Shown here: positions 41,236 to 52,675 of the stretch, in pieces | Layout: each line of letters opens with the position of its first letter | Position numbering within the stretch: position 1 is the stretch's first letter | DNA from: Tubulanus polymorphus | Taxonomy: Eukaryota > Nemertea > Palaeonemertea > Tubulaniformes > Tubulanidae | DNA: 64,000 bases | NCBI RefSeq assembly: GCF_964204645.1 | Contig: NC_134034.1 | Location: 9,729,414 to 9,793,413 of the forward strand | Direction of reading: 5' to 3' | Notes under the pieces: model-generated | Database searches by the model: none | What the model was told of the DNA's origin: nothing | The model's input: only the letters and a program-made list of their open reading frames with translations | Translations under genes and position numbers: made by a program

Positions 41236-41449
41236 GTCCCTCTCCTCATTTGAACAACACTTTTACCTTCAATCCTCACATTTTTTCTTCGCTTTCGTTG
41301 TATTTTTTTCGCCGAATACTAAATACTACATAATCATCGGTAGCACATTTCAATAGCGCAGATAAGTGAGTGCGTGTACGTTCCAGGCCACTGGTATTAA
41401 TTTACCTCATTTTTTATACATATCTAATATATGTAATATATAATAAATA

Positions 41450-41505
<56 letters not shown>
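41450..41505. repeat. (TA)n microsatellite
   Basis: About 52 bases of AT dinucleotides. Confidence 0.92.
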
Positions 41506-41510
<5 letters not shown>

Positions 41511-41614
41511 ATATCTCCCAAGTATCTATCGAAAAAATATTTGTTCAGGAAAATGGGTCAATGACGAACATGAATATGAATGACGTAATTATTTGTGAAC
41601 TGTGTCAGAAAACT

Positions 41615-41690
41615 TTTGAAAGAGGAGAGGGGGAGATGGAGAAGGGGAGGGAGGGGAGAGAGGGGAGGGAGGAAAAGGGAGACCCAGTTG
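41615..41690 (+). repeat. GA-rich polypurine tract
   Basis: About 70 bases of GGAGAGGGGGAGATGG-type sequence. Confidence 0.85.
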
Positions 41691-42035
41691 ATTGGATTGG
41701 ATAGGAAGAACAGTGAACAAACATTGTGTCATGTCAATGACCGCAATACCGGGACCAATGTCCTTTACATTTCTAGTTTTAAATTTATAATTTCGAGAAC
41801 CGTTATAAGGGACCGGGTCTTTTAAGCGGAAATTGAATTCATCTTCAATCCCTAACCGGACTTATAAACCCACACGAACATTGAAAGTATTACAAGTATT
41901 ATGTAGACGAATTCCCCATGCCCTATACACAATTTGAAAAGAGATAAATGTTGGGTAGAGATAGTTTTTAAAAGATACGTAACAGCAAAAACAGTTTAGA
42001 AAAAACCTCATTTTCTAATCAGTAAAATAAATATA
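41691..42035. other. No gene seen
   Basis: Unique AT-rich sequence. Confidence 0.4.
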
Positions 42036-42700
42036 ATGAATCCTGGATTGATGAGAGACCAGTGAAAGAGTGACTGACTGCTACCACCAGGATTCAAACA
42101 CATGAACCCTGGATTGATGAGAGACCAGTGAAAGACTGACTGACCGCTACCACCAGGATTCAAACACATGAATCCTGGATTGATGAGAGACCAGTGAAAG
42201 AGTGACTGACTGCTACAACCAGGATTCTGACACATGAACCCTGGATTGATGAGAGACCAGTGAAAGACTGACTGACTGCTACCACCAGGATTCAAACACA
42301 TGAATCCCGGATTGATGAGAGACCAGTGAAAGACTGACTGACTGCTACCAGCAGGATTCAAACACATGAATCCTGGATTGATGAGAGACCAGTGAAAGAC
42401 TGACTGACTGCTACCACCAGGATTCAAACACATGAATCCTGGATTGATGAGAGACCAGTGAAAGAGTGACTGACTGCTACCACCAGGATTCAAACACATG
42501 AACCCTGGATTGATGAGAGACCAGTGAAAGACTGACTGACCGCTACAACCAGGATTCAAACACATGAATCCCGGATTGATGAGAGACCAGTGAAAGACTG
42601 ACTGACTGCTACCACTAGGATTCAAACACATGAATCCCGGATTGATGAGAGACCAGTGAAAGACTGACTGACTGCTACCACCAGGATTCAAACGCATGAA
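42036..42700 (-). repeat. 66 bp tandem array derived from a tRNA-like fragment
   Basis: Ten units of CACCAGGATTCAAACACATG, AATCCTGGATTGATGAGAGA, CCAGTGAAAGACTGACTGAC (plus strand). On the minus strand each unit has TGTTTGAATCCTGG, a B-box-like block, and the 22-codon period keeps a 229-residue frame open. A single related copy lies near 46235-46310. Confidence 0.93.
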
Positions 42701-42839
42701 CTCATGTAACCCGTGGATCGATGAGAGACAAGGATAACATATTTAATGAAAGTAAAAGACAGATCCAGTCGTGCACTCGAGGTACTAGAACAGTTCAAAC
42801 CAAATAATCCCATCATAATCGGGAATTAGGTAAACTACA

Positions 42840-43200
42840 GACGCGCGTGAAAGGTTATTATTTCGAGTGGCCATCGTTAATTATTTCATGTGACAAGACT
42901 CTGTCCGTTTTCTGCCACTAATCTGACGTCGAGAGCGCGGCCGACCGCGCACGATACCGGTTTATGCAAACACGACGACCACGATGAATAGCGATTTTTT
43001 TTCCCCAGTTCACCTCTCGACAGACGTCCGGGGGTCACTCGGTGCACCGAACGTAGAACGAAATTCAGATTCTAATCGCGTTCTTATCCTTCACGAACGG
43101 TCATTACTTTCGGAGTAAATTATCGCGGATATCGATCAGCCGCGCGCACGCCCGCCTCGCGGCTTCGTCGGAAAATCAATTTCGTTTCAACTATCCACCG
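42840..43200. other. CpG-rich stretch, no gene assigned
   Basis: Noticeably CpG-rich (GAGAGCGCGGCCGACCGCGC, CGCGCGCACGCCCGCC) with a donor-like CGAGAG|GTGAAC on the minus strand near 43015. It may mark another promoter but nothing coding is recognisable. Confidence 0.25.
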
Positions 43201-43247
43201 GTTAACTCTGGCCCAAGAAGTCAGATCAATAAACTTGAAGATTAGAA

Positions 43248-43368
43248 GTACTTTGTAGGTTAACTAGATTTAATTAAAAGTGCAAGATTTCACTTAGCCT
43301 TATGAAGTTTGTATACACAAAAGCGAATGCTTGTACTTTTGATGAAATCTAGTTAACCTTCAAAGTAC
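43248..43368. mobile_element. Foldback (hairpin) element with ~39 bp arms
   Basis: GTACTTTGTAGGTTAACTAG at 43248 and CTAGTTAACCTTCAAAGTAC ending at 43368 are inverted repeats with few mismatches, continuing inward to AAAAGTGCAAG/CTTGTACTTTT. The loop is about 43 bases. Non-coding. Confidence 0.75.
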
Positions 43369-43404
43369 TACATAGCACCAGTGGATGCGTTTACTGATTT
43401 AACA

Positions 43405-43805
43405 CTGGCTGCTGCATTTGCACAAAAGTTGGTTAGACTTAACCAGTGGATAGTTGATATAATGGAAGTGATAGAGTTAACCAGTTAACCAGTGGATAGT
43501 TGATATACCGGTAGTGATAGAGTTAACCAGTTAACCAGTGGATAGTTGATATACCGGTAGTGATAGAGTTAACCAGTTAACCAGTGGATAGTTGAAATAC
43601 CGGTAGTGATAGAGTTAACCAGTTAACCAGTCGATAGTTGATATACCGGTAGTGATAGAGTTAACCAGATGGATAGTTGATATACTGGTAGTGATAAAAG
43701 AGTTAACTAGTAGATAGTTGAAATTATCAAAAGTTCATTGTAACTATATGGTATTTATCTATGGCCGGTTATCTTTACGCAACTTTTGAGCAGCAGCTGG
43801 TCCCA
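43405..43805. mobile_element. M1 MITE with internal tandem expansion
   Basis: M1 ends (CTGCATTTGCACAAAAGTTGG, CGCAACTTTTGAGCAGCAGC) bracket about five repeats of TTAACCAGTGGATAGTTGAT plus ATACCGGTAGTGATAGAG. The normal element is about 135 bp; here it is about 400 bp. Confidence 0.8.
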
Positions 43806-45265
43806 AGGACAGCGTTTTTTTCTTCTATGGATATAGAATAGTTACGTATACCCTCGTCGTACTATTGACTATCATTATAAAATCAATATCTCAGATCGAC
43901 CTCCTCGGCGTAGAGAGAATCATCCCGCGCGTTGTTCTTAAGAGTACATAACGAATACCGAACATGCGACAACACTTCTACGACTGACGTCAATTATGTC
44001 ACTGAAGTCAAGGTCCAGTAGGGAGTAGAATTACTCGCGAGACTTTCGTGCATTTTATGCCACCCCCAGCGCTTATACACGTATGTACACGACGTGATCA
44101 TGTGAAATATCATGTCGCAATCAACACCCTGTGACCGTCCGTAATCATCGTTATTCGTGTAACTGAAGATTAATAATTAACATTAAAGCGTTCGTTCGAA
44201 TGTAATCAGGATCTCGAGACTGTGGCCCGCGCTCTCCTGGACCGGTCCACATAAGCCGCGATCGCAAGAGCGTATAATACCAAAAACATTGGACAGGGTC
44301 TGTACTACATTTCAGAACGCACCGGCATCTAGCTGGACCAGTTTTGAGTTTGATAACTCATCTAATATAAGATGCAAAGGACGGGTAGTCAGCTTGACCG
44401 CTAACTTATACTTTTAACAGCCAGCCACCCCACCACCAATCAGGATGGTGATATAGGATTTCGGCAGTAGGCCTATATTGGGATTTCGTTATGACTAGAA
44501 TTACAGATGTTCTGTTCAAGGAGAAAACCTAGTTTAAAGCAGGGGTGCGGCCGTTAATCAGGGGATGCGGTATTTCGGCAGTTGACTGTAGTGTGTACAC
44601 TCACAGACTGTTTGGATTTGGGTCTAGAAATGGAATAGATGCCCATTTAGGCAGGGCTTGCCGGGGTGGATCCAGGGGGGAATTCCAGCGGCGTTGCAAG
44701 CGCAGCGACTGCAGCGTTGAAAGCCGCGGCCAAAATGACATTTTTTTTCTACTTTGAATACCACGTTTTTGAAGAAATTGAAGTAAATTCGCCGCGGCAA
44801 TATTTAGAACCTGTCTAAAATCGGTATTTGGCCGCAGCGATCAAAATCGCTTCCGAAATTATGAGACAAGTTCATCAAATTTTTTTGAGTGTCCTTTTTC
44901 ATTTCGTCAAAAAAGATAATCGGTGCATTTCAGCGTGGCAGTTCACTTCATATTGCCTTTATTTACATCGATGTGCCCTTTTTAATTTTGGACTTCACAA
45001 GTCTCCCGCTGATATTTATAGCAGATGAATTTTCATCTTTGTTCTATATAGGCCGAGGCTATATCACGGATCAATTCTCAGACTGATAACTTCCAGGAAT
45101 TATTTTCCACTAAGTAGGACGACCACGACTCTGAGGGAGGTAAATTCATGTTTGTATTAATTAATTTAGAGAGAGACACTAATACCTACTGCGTTTCATC
45201 GTTTTATCCGAAACGTAAGCGGATTGGCGATCAAATAAATCACTACAAAAACACGTTGATGAAAA
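43806..45265. other. Long stretch without a supported gene
   Basis: CCGGGGTGGATCCAGGGGGG near 44672 resembles a hAT-type end. Other open frames (44545-44757, 44828-45086) are unrecognised. An S3-like CpG-rich patch near 44220 has no splice signals I trust. Confidence 0.35.
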
Positions 45266-45269
45266 TATC

Positions 45270-45345
45270 AGTGAGACTGATTGACTGACTGACTGACTGA
45301 TTGACTGACTGACTTATTGACTGACTGAGTGACCGACCGACCAAC
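45270..45345 (+). repeat. GACT tetranucleotide repeat
   Basis: GACTGACTGACTGATTGACT-type run of about 70 bases. Confidence 0.9.
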
Positions 45346-45389
45346 CCACTGATAGCTACATTTCATCACCTTGAAAAGTCCTGATTTTG

Positions 45390-45645
45390 AATTAAACCCA
45401 CACAATTGTGGAACTGGATTCACAGTCAAATTAAACCCACACAACTGTTGAACTGGATTCACAGTCAAATAAACCCACACAACTGTGGAACTGGATTCAG
45501 AGTCAAATAAAACCCACACAACTGTGGAACTGGATCCAGAGTCAAATCAAACCCACACAACTGTGGAACTGGATTCACAGTCAAATTAAACCCACGCAAC
45601 TGTGGAACTGGATTCACAGTCAAATTAAACCAACACTACCGTGGA
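45390..45645 (+). repeat. S2 39-42 bp array
   Basis: About six units of AAACCCACACAACTGTGGAA plus CTGGATTCACAGTCAAAT. Confidence 0.92.
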
Positions 45646-46195
45646 ACTAGAACAAAGGAATCTCGTAATACATTTGATTACATTTGATCAAAATATTTCG
45701 ATCAAAGCACCGCGATGAACTCAAATCCAGCTAGGCGCGCAGAGTTGTTCGGAATCGATATTCGAACATTTTTCAACGTTAAACGATTCAAAATCGAATA
45801 CAATTAAGTTCGTACTTTAACAACAAGGCTGGGTGGGGTTGGTGACAGCGTGAAGCTATTAATCGCGGCTTATTAAACGTCAACCTAGCTGCTCGAACGC
45901 TAGAAACGGCCAGCCGGCAATTGACCAGACGAGGTCAAAAGTTCTCTTCTAACGCAAATCGTAAATATTACTATGTCGCGTATTATGCGGGTTCGTTCTG
46001 CATAGATTAATGGATATATATATATATATATATGTATTCTATATGCAAAGAGTGAATTAATCGATTTGTACAGCTTGACTCGTATGCATTGTCATCATCG
46101 GGAATGAATGCAACGAATCATGATTGGGAAATAACGCGCAGGTGTGGTGGAGTGTTTGCGAGAGTAGTTTTTTCATTCCTTAACCTGCTCGGGGC
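45646..46195. other. No gene seen
   Basis: Unique sequence with a short (TA)n at 46016-46033. Confidence 0.4.
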
Positions 46196-46199
46196 GTTA

Positions 46200-46315
46200 T
46201 CGTCGGGTACGAGAAGGTTTTTAGCCCCTCGACCCGCTGAGCGACACTCTGGGTAGTATTCGAACGCATGAATCCCGGATTGGCGAGAGCCGAAACTACT
46301 TTACCCGCCTCAAAA
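46200..46315 (-). repeat. tRNA-like SINE fragment, single copy of the 42 kb array monomer
   Basis: Minus strand: GGCTCTCGCCAATCCGGGAT, TCATGCGTTCGAATACTACC, the same order as the 66 bp array unit but with a better B box (GCGTTCGAATAC). Confidence 0.45.
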
Positions 46316-47027
46316 GAAATGCTGGTCCATCATTAAAAAAAAAAAACTTGAAAAAGAAAAGTAATGGAAATAATAGGTATTCCACGCTGTACTAAAGAAA
46401 ACAATTCTCAAAAACCGATTACTCAAAATCGAGAAATCAAAACTGATTACTCAAAATCAAAAACGAAATTGATCCAGTTTAAAATAACTGAAACATAATT
46501 TTCAACGGCGCTTCTGATGCGTACGCGACCGCGAAGTGATTGCCCTCTTATAGACGAACCTATACACGCAGAGCGCATAGAAAATAGGTTAATAATTCTA
46601 AACTTTTTATCAAAATCCCTAAGCAAATATACATATTATATATATGCAAATGAAATATGATAGCGTACCTTTTTTTTGTTCGTTGATTGTAATGATGACG
46701 AAATCAAGTGAGAATAATTCGGTCAAGAGGTGGTTTTCAATTAGAAAATGCTCTATAAATATAGCGTGTATTCTCACAGGGGGATCATCGTGATCATAGT
46801 GATCATCGTGACCATCATAATCGTCATGTCCTCCTGTGTGTCGTTAAAAACCCAAACTGTGCTATAGTGTATATGACATACACAAACACACGCAGCACAA
46901 CAATCACAACTGTGCGTTAAATAGTGCATCTGCCCGCCGGCGTCCGGCACCCGGCGCCCGGCCCTTTTAACCCGCAAACGTACTTATATATATATATATT
47001 ACGTATTATGTATTACTATATACATAG
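46316..47027. other. No gene seen
   Basis: Contains short TGATCATCGTGATCATAGTG repeats (46788-46815) and a GC-rich CCGGCGTCCGGCACCCGG patch near 46935. Confidence 0.4.
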
Positions 47028-47262
47028 AACTGGATCCAGAGACAAATTAAACGAACACAACTGTGGAACTGGGTCCAGAGTCAAATCAAACCCACACAAC
47101 TGTGGAACTGGATCCAGAGACAAATTAAACCCACACAACTGTGGAACTGGGTCCAGAGTCAAATCAAACCCACACAACTGTGGAACTGGGTCCAGAGTCA
47201 AATCAAACCCACACAACTGTGGAACTGGGTCCAGAGTCAAATCAAACCCACACAACTGTAGA
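47028..47262 (+). repeat. S2 39 bp array, most regular copy
   Basis: Six units of exactly 39 bases: CCACACAACTGTGGAACTGG, then GTCCAGAGTCAAATCAAAC. Being 13 codons long it is open on both strands. Confidence 0.94.
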
Positions 47263-47509
47263 ACTGAAACAATGTTGTTTGAAAAGTGACCGCAACTGTT
47301 GAAAAAATTGTCTTGAGTTTATGCCTCCTGAGGGGGGTGTGAGGGTAGCTGCAGTAATGCCCAGAGTATAACATGTCTGATTAATAATATGAAGTAAATG
47401 ATGAACATGTCAACTGCAGTGAAATTTAATTATTCTTAGCGTGATACAATATGCGAGTCATGCCTAACTTCAATCCCCCACAGCAGCAATCATTTCTATA
47501 TGTCATATC

Positions 47510-47620
47510 AACACAAGGTGAAGTGTGGACATTCAGTTTTTGAAAGTGTGCTGATAAAAATGTCTAATATCTGGTGTTTTTAGTTCATTTTCAACCGCGA
47601 AAATGTCTGCGGTGAAGTTG
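47510..47620 (-). repeat. Dispersed repeat R1, one unit
   Basis: GTGAAGTGTGGACATTCAGT, TGAAAGTGTGCTGATAAAA and ATCTGGTGTTTTTAGTTC. Confidence 0.7.
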
Positions 47621-48070
47621 TTCAGACGTTCAAAAGCTTGGAAGATCAGCGATTAGGTATCAAAGCTCGGATCGGTTTTAAGGTTCGGATTGCCGTTATT
47701 GTAAGACCGTTGATATTTCTCGCTGTACACACGACACTAGGCCGTAAACGTAATTACGCCGAATTCAAGGACTGTCGGTGTACGATTAGAACACCGCGGG
47801 GTTCGGGTGGTCCGATTAGATTGCGAAACGAAAAACGTCTCGCGATATCACCCGATACGATAAACACGGCGTGATGCTCGGATTTCGTAGATCGTTTAGT
47901 TCGGTTTCGGGCGAGGAGTATTACACAACGCGCTGGGGTCGACCACGTGTCTCGCTGTCGACTGCCAACGCGAGACAGTGAGTTACGAAATAACAAATAT
48001 GTCTAGGACAACTCCGATGCAGGTTTAGCCTGTCGGTGAGCCTGTCGCAGTCTGGTTCAAACTCTCACAT
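47621..48070. other. CpG-rich, unrecognised open frames
   Basis: Frames 47638-47874 (+) and 47754-47996 (-) overlap; neither has a known domain or splice partners. Confidence 0.3.
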
Positions 48071-48074
48071 TACA

Positions 48075-48355
48075 ACGCGTTAGTTCCCATTGCATTTCCG
48101 ATACATTGTATCTATGGACGATACATAAATTTTGTCAAGACAACTTTTTAAATTTTGGCCTCGTTATGAGCCGGCCTTGTCAAGGTCGTGTCGCATAAAG
48201 GTACGGTTTTTGGTGCCTCTTCTAGCCGCTAGGTGGCGCATTAGGCCTATTCTTTTCAGTACCCAACTAGCCCCCCCGTACTAAGATTATACCCGAGTTT
48301 CGTCAAGATCCGACCTACTATTAACGAAGCTAAGTAGCTGTAAGACACGCACAAA
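48075..48355 (+). repeat. Dispersed repeat R2, copy 2
   Basis: TTAGTTCCCATTGCATTTCC, GCCGCTAGGTGGCGCATTAG and ATACCCGAGTTTCGTCAAGA, matching 33700-33955. Confidence 0.65.
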
Positions 48356-49145
48356 CCACAGACGGACTGTACAAGCCCGAGAACACAATATCGAAGTCCT
48401 TTTTTCGATCACTTGGAGTACGGATTTTTTCAAGGAAAAATGGAAGGGCGAAGGGGAAAAATGAAAAAGGAGAAAGCCAAAACCTGCTAATAAACGTCCT
48501 GAGAGGAGGTCAGTGGGTTATGGGGAAAAGGACGCCTCGGCGAAAACTTCAAACCTACAAATAAATTACCTGAGTGAACTCCAAACAGCTGAACTAAACC
48601 GGTATGTATAATGCCGATGTACGAAGCAAAAATAGGGAATAAAAAAATTAGACAGACTATCCGTCTGTCATAACATTCGCTATAGAAAACAGATAATAAT
48701 GAATGTATTGAATCTGAAACGGTTTCGAGACACAGCCTATATGAACTGGAAAGGAGACAACTGCTTATTTTTGCGCAGTTCCGTGCGAACAGCAACAGAC
48801 GTGTATATCCAGTTCGATATTGTGTTCCTATAAAAAGAGACAAGACACATACAGAGGGGGGGCAATAACTGGCGTAAGCAATTTAATCGGGTGTCTCTAA
48901 AAAAAGAAAATAGGTCGCTCTCTTCCAACTACGTGCGATTCGAACCGCATTCGCGCTACGGTTATTAAGAACGCGTTTTAAGATTTTTTGGTCCGATCCT
49001 ATTTCGTAAACGGACCAAGCATTCGCGCAAACGATGAAGTCCCTTCTAATCGGTCCGTTACGTTTTAGAACGAAGAATAGTTTAACATCGATACGAACTG
49101 GGACCGAAGAGTGACGACTTTGAAACGCGATCTTAATTTCAACGC
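48356..49145. other. No gene supported
   Basis: Two overlapping minus-strand frames (48487-48928) without recognisable domains. Confidence 0.35.
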
Positions 49146-49434
49146 TTAACCCTTTCAGTGCTGACTAATTAATACCCTATAGTGCTGGAGATAATTTGAA
49201 AATTCTAAAAAATTCCGCCCTAGTGTGTTGAACAAGGGGAATACCACTATAGTGCGTCTACACTGCGGTGCGGTGTATCGTTAGTTACTAATATTTCACT
49301 ATGTTTGACAGGTGCTGCCATTTTTCAAGAGAGATAATTACTAATTACGTCAATACACCGTGGTGAGGAGTACTGGCAAAATCTATCACTGATTTATACA
49401 CCGCACTGCGGTGTAGACGCACTGAAAGGGTTAA
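49146..49434 (-). mobile_element. M4 MITE, copy 4, reverse orientation
   Basis: TTAA-flanked; begins CCCTTTCAGTGCTGACTAAT and ends GTGTAGACGCACTGAAAGGG, the reverse of copies 1-3. Confidence 0.87.
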
Positions 49435-49802
49435 AACACATGGCTTCACGATAATAGTTCGAAGAAAAATTTCAAGCTTTCTCGTGTTTAAACACGACTG
49501 ATTTTAATCATCTACGATGAACTCGGTCTGAAGAATATTCACATCGATATAAACCGCGACCGAAGATTGACGACTTTCAAACACGATTTTAGTTTCACTC
49601 ATAAAATGCAGCTATGTATCATCACTGATGCCTCTGACCGCAAGAAGATCCGACAAAAAGGCCGAAATAAATTAAATGTTATTTTTCTTTCTAAATAAAC
49701 ACAAACAATTACTAAAACAACTAGTTTTCAAGACATACCATCCAGACCTCGAGGAACTATCTCTTGATTGTAAGTTCTATAGCAAACACGATAGTTTAGC
49801 AT
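49435..49802. other. No gene seen
   Basis: Unique sequence between two M4 copies. ATGCAGCTAT blocks near 49607 and 50116 are shared, suggesting a local duplication around the MITEs. Confidence 0.4.
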
Positions 49803-50094
49803 TTAACCCTTTCAGTGTGTCTACACCGCAGTGCGGTGTATAAATCGGTGATGGATTTTGCAAGTACACCATGCTGCGGTGTATTGATTTAATAAGTAAT
49901 AAGTAATTATCTCTCAAAAGATGGCAGCACCTGTCAAACATAGTGAAATATTAGTAACTAACTATTACGCGCCGCGGTGTAGACGCATTATAGTGGTATT
50001 CCCGTTATTCAACACACTAGGGTGGAATTTTCCCAAATTTTCACATTTTCTCCAGCACTACAGGGTATTAATTAGTTAGCACAGAAAGGGTTAA
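49803..50094 (+). mobile_element. M4 MITE, copy 5
   Basis: TTAA-flanked, CCCTTTCAGTGTGTCTACAC to AGCACAGAAAGGG. Confidence 0.87.
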
Positions 50095-50526
50095 ACGATC
50101 TTAGATACACTCATAAAATGCAGCTATTTTCGCTGCTAAAATGGTGGCTCTGAATCAGAAAAAATGCCTTCGACAATTCGATCTCTCACTTCGTCAACAT
50201 CCGCATCATTTCGCTGAATTTTATACCTCGAACAATTCAACCCATTCTCCGGCTCAAGCAGCTGTCTAATACAAATATCCCCCTTCCCTCCCCGTTTTCA
50301 TTTCCATCGCCGTCGCAAGTTCAGACGCCGACGAAAAAATTACGTTCGAAACTCGGATGGCGGAAAATCTTCGTCGATGATCGGTAGGAATTGGGTAAGC
50401 ATAAACGACGGCGGCGGACACAAGGGAGTGTCGAGTGATCTCACGCGACAAACCCGTCGACTCATCCCGGAAACCGGGTGACGCAATCGTAATCGACTGA
50501 AAGTTTTCTTATTCAACTGCCCCGCA
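50095..50526. other. No gene supported
   Basis: CpG-rich in part (50270-50470); one unrecognised minus-strand frame. Confidence 0.35.
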
Positions 50527-50820
50527 TTAACCCCTTCCCAGCTGACTAATCAATACCAGAAAGTACTGAAGATAATTTGAAAATTCTAAAAAAAATCCAC
50601 TCTATGGTGTTAGATAACGGGAATATCGCTATAGTGCATCTACACCGCAATGCGGCGTATCGTTAGTTACTAATATTTCAATACATTCAACAGGTGCTGC
50701 CATCTTTCAATAGAGATAAAGACTGATTACTAATAACATCAATACACCACGGTGCAATGTACTAGCAAAATCCATCGCTGATTTATACACCGCACTGCAG
50801 TGTAGACGCATTGAAAGGTT
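50527..50820 (-). mobile_element. M4 MITE, copy 6, decayed
   Basis: Starts TTAACCCCTTCCCAGCTGAC and ends GTGTAGACGCATTGAAAGG; the right TTAA is lost (TTGT). Several substitutions relative to other copies. Confidence 0.75.
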
Positions 50821-51364
50821 GTTTCTATCTCTGAGATGATTTTATGCAAAATCTAGCGATCTCAACAAATTTCCCAGATTTTTAAGCTTTCTTACAAATC
50901 ACCCCGACTATTCCCTACCTTTAAAGAAAAAAAATTCCCAGAGAGAGAGAGAGAGAGAGAGAACAGATTGGCATGCAGACAGATAGACTCATGCTCAGAA
51001 TAGGAAAGAACTACAAAGGTTGTTGTTTGTCCCGCGCAGACCCTGACGAGAAGAATAAAGCTCATAATGAAATCAGGACACCGCTGAATTTCACGACTCA
51101 ATGAACGAACACACAAACATTATTTGACGTAGAAATCATGATGAACACGACGATGACGACGACGACGAGACTTATACGACGTTCGATTACGAAACAAAAC
51201 AACAATAAAAACAAAAATCTAAAAAACGGATATCGTCTCGACGATGAACACGAAAAAATTATTCCAGACCTTTTTAATCGTTATGTCACCGTGTCGCACC
51301 AAGTATCTCCAGTACGGCATTGGTCAGTTGTGACGAGGTCAGTTGTGAATGGTCGCAAGAAATA
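50821..51364. other. No gene supported; (GA)n run
   Basis: A GA dinucleotide run lies at 50940-50963. The plus frame 51138-51365 starts in ACG-rich low-complexity sequence and is unrecognised. Confidence 0.4.
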
Positions 51365-51760
51365 ATATACAGATATATTAATACACCTGTACTAATACAG
51401 ATGTATTAATACGAGTGTATTCATACAGGTGTATTCATACGGGCGTATTCATACATCTGGTAGCAAGAGGGATGCCGAGTTCGACTCCGATTCATACCAG
51501 TGTATAAATACAGGTGTATTAATATAGGTGTATTTATACAAGCGTACAGGTGTATTAATACGGGTGTATTAATACAGATGTATTAATACGCATGTATTAA
51601 TACAGATGTATTAATATACCTGTATTAATACGGGTGTATTCAAAAAAGGTGTATTCATACAGGCGTATTCATACACTTGTTTGAATACAGGTATATTCAT
51701 ACAAGTATATTCATAAAGGTGTATTATTACAAGTGTGTTCATACAATTGTATTCTTCCAC
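51365..51760 (+). repeat. 17-18 bp array with GTATTAATAC palindromes
   Basis: More than 20 units of ACAGGTGTATTAATACGGGT type, many containing the perfect palindrome GTATTAATAC. A non-array insert at about 51455-51500 (GGTAGCAAGAGGGATGCCGA, GTTCGACTCC) looks like a tRNA fragment. Confidence 0.9.
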
Positions 51761-52235
51761 TACCAGTCAATGAATTTCATTAAAGTCACCTAAAGACCCT
51801 CCTATTCAGACAATACATTTGCAGTATAGAAACATGTTGGAGCTGTTGTATACAGGATGTGTAAATAACAATCATTATCATAATCAAAATCATAGATGCG
51901 TACATCCAAACGGACTGCACAGACATCTGCTACCAGCGTATGAAATATTTACTCTTCGTAAAAGAGAATGTTGATTCAGATGATTCAGGGTTTTTTTTGC
52001 CATAATTCATATTTCAATAAAGTAAATTTCTTGGCTGCGGTAATATTTGCCGAGTTCGCGTGTTCGGCGTATATCGACTACGTATACATCGTTCACTCGC
52101 CAGGGACCCACTTCGATTATATCATCGTTGAGTTGTTTTTAAAAGTTTTGTTGAAATTTCATATCATTTCGCCGAACTTTCTCCCGAAACTTGGGAATCT
52201 ATTTTCTTTTTGGCCAAGAACACGATTGGAAAATC
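51761..52235. other. No gene supported
   Basis: A plus-strand frame from 51968 leads into the next array (hydrophobic, with several aromatic residues) but no family is recognisable. Confidence 0.3.
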
Positions 52236-52236
52236 T

Positions 52237-52675
52237 TAAATTAAGACTTGAGCGGAGTCTACTGTACCATCAAACTCAGATATCACTGTCTAGTCAAAAG
52301 ATCAGACTTGAGCGGAGTCTACTGTACCGTCCAACTCAGATATCACTGTCTAGTCAAAAAATCAGACTTGAGCGGAGTCTACTGTACCGTCCAACTCAGA
52401 TATCACTGTCTAATCAAAAGATCAGACTTGAGCGGAGTCTACTGTACAATCAAACTCAGATATCACTCTCGAGTCAAAAGATCAGACTTGAGCGGAGTCT
52501 ACTGTACAATCAAACTCAGATATAACTGTCTAGTCAAAAAATCAGACTTGAGCGGAGTCTACTGTACCATCCAACTCAGATATCACTCTCGAGTCAAAAG
52601 ATCAGACTTGAGCGGAGTCTACTGTACCATCAAACTCAGATATCACTGTCAAGTCAAAAGATCCTGACTTGAGTC
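52237..52675 (+). repeat. 60 bp tandem array
   Basis: Seven units of AGACTTGAGCGGAGTCTACT, GTACCATCAAACTCAGATAT, CACTGTCTAGTCAAAAGATC, very uniform. Each begins with the near-palindrome AGACT...AGTCT. At 20 codons per unit it is open in two frames. Confidence 0.95.

Noticed and set aside
42008-42697. 229-residue repeat protein (CLNPGGSSQSVFHW units)
   Set aside because: Fully explained by a 66 bp (22-codon) tandem array derived from a tRNA-like fragment; no start context, splice sites or conserved frame.
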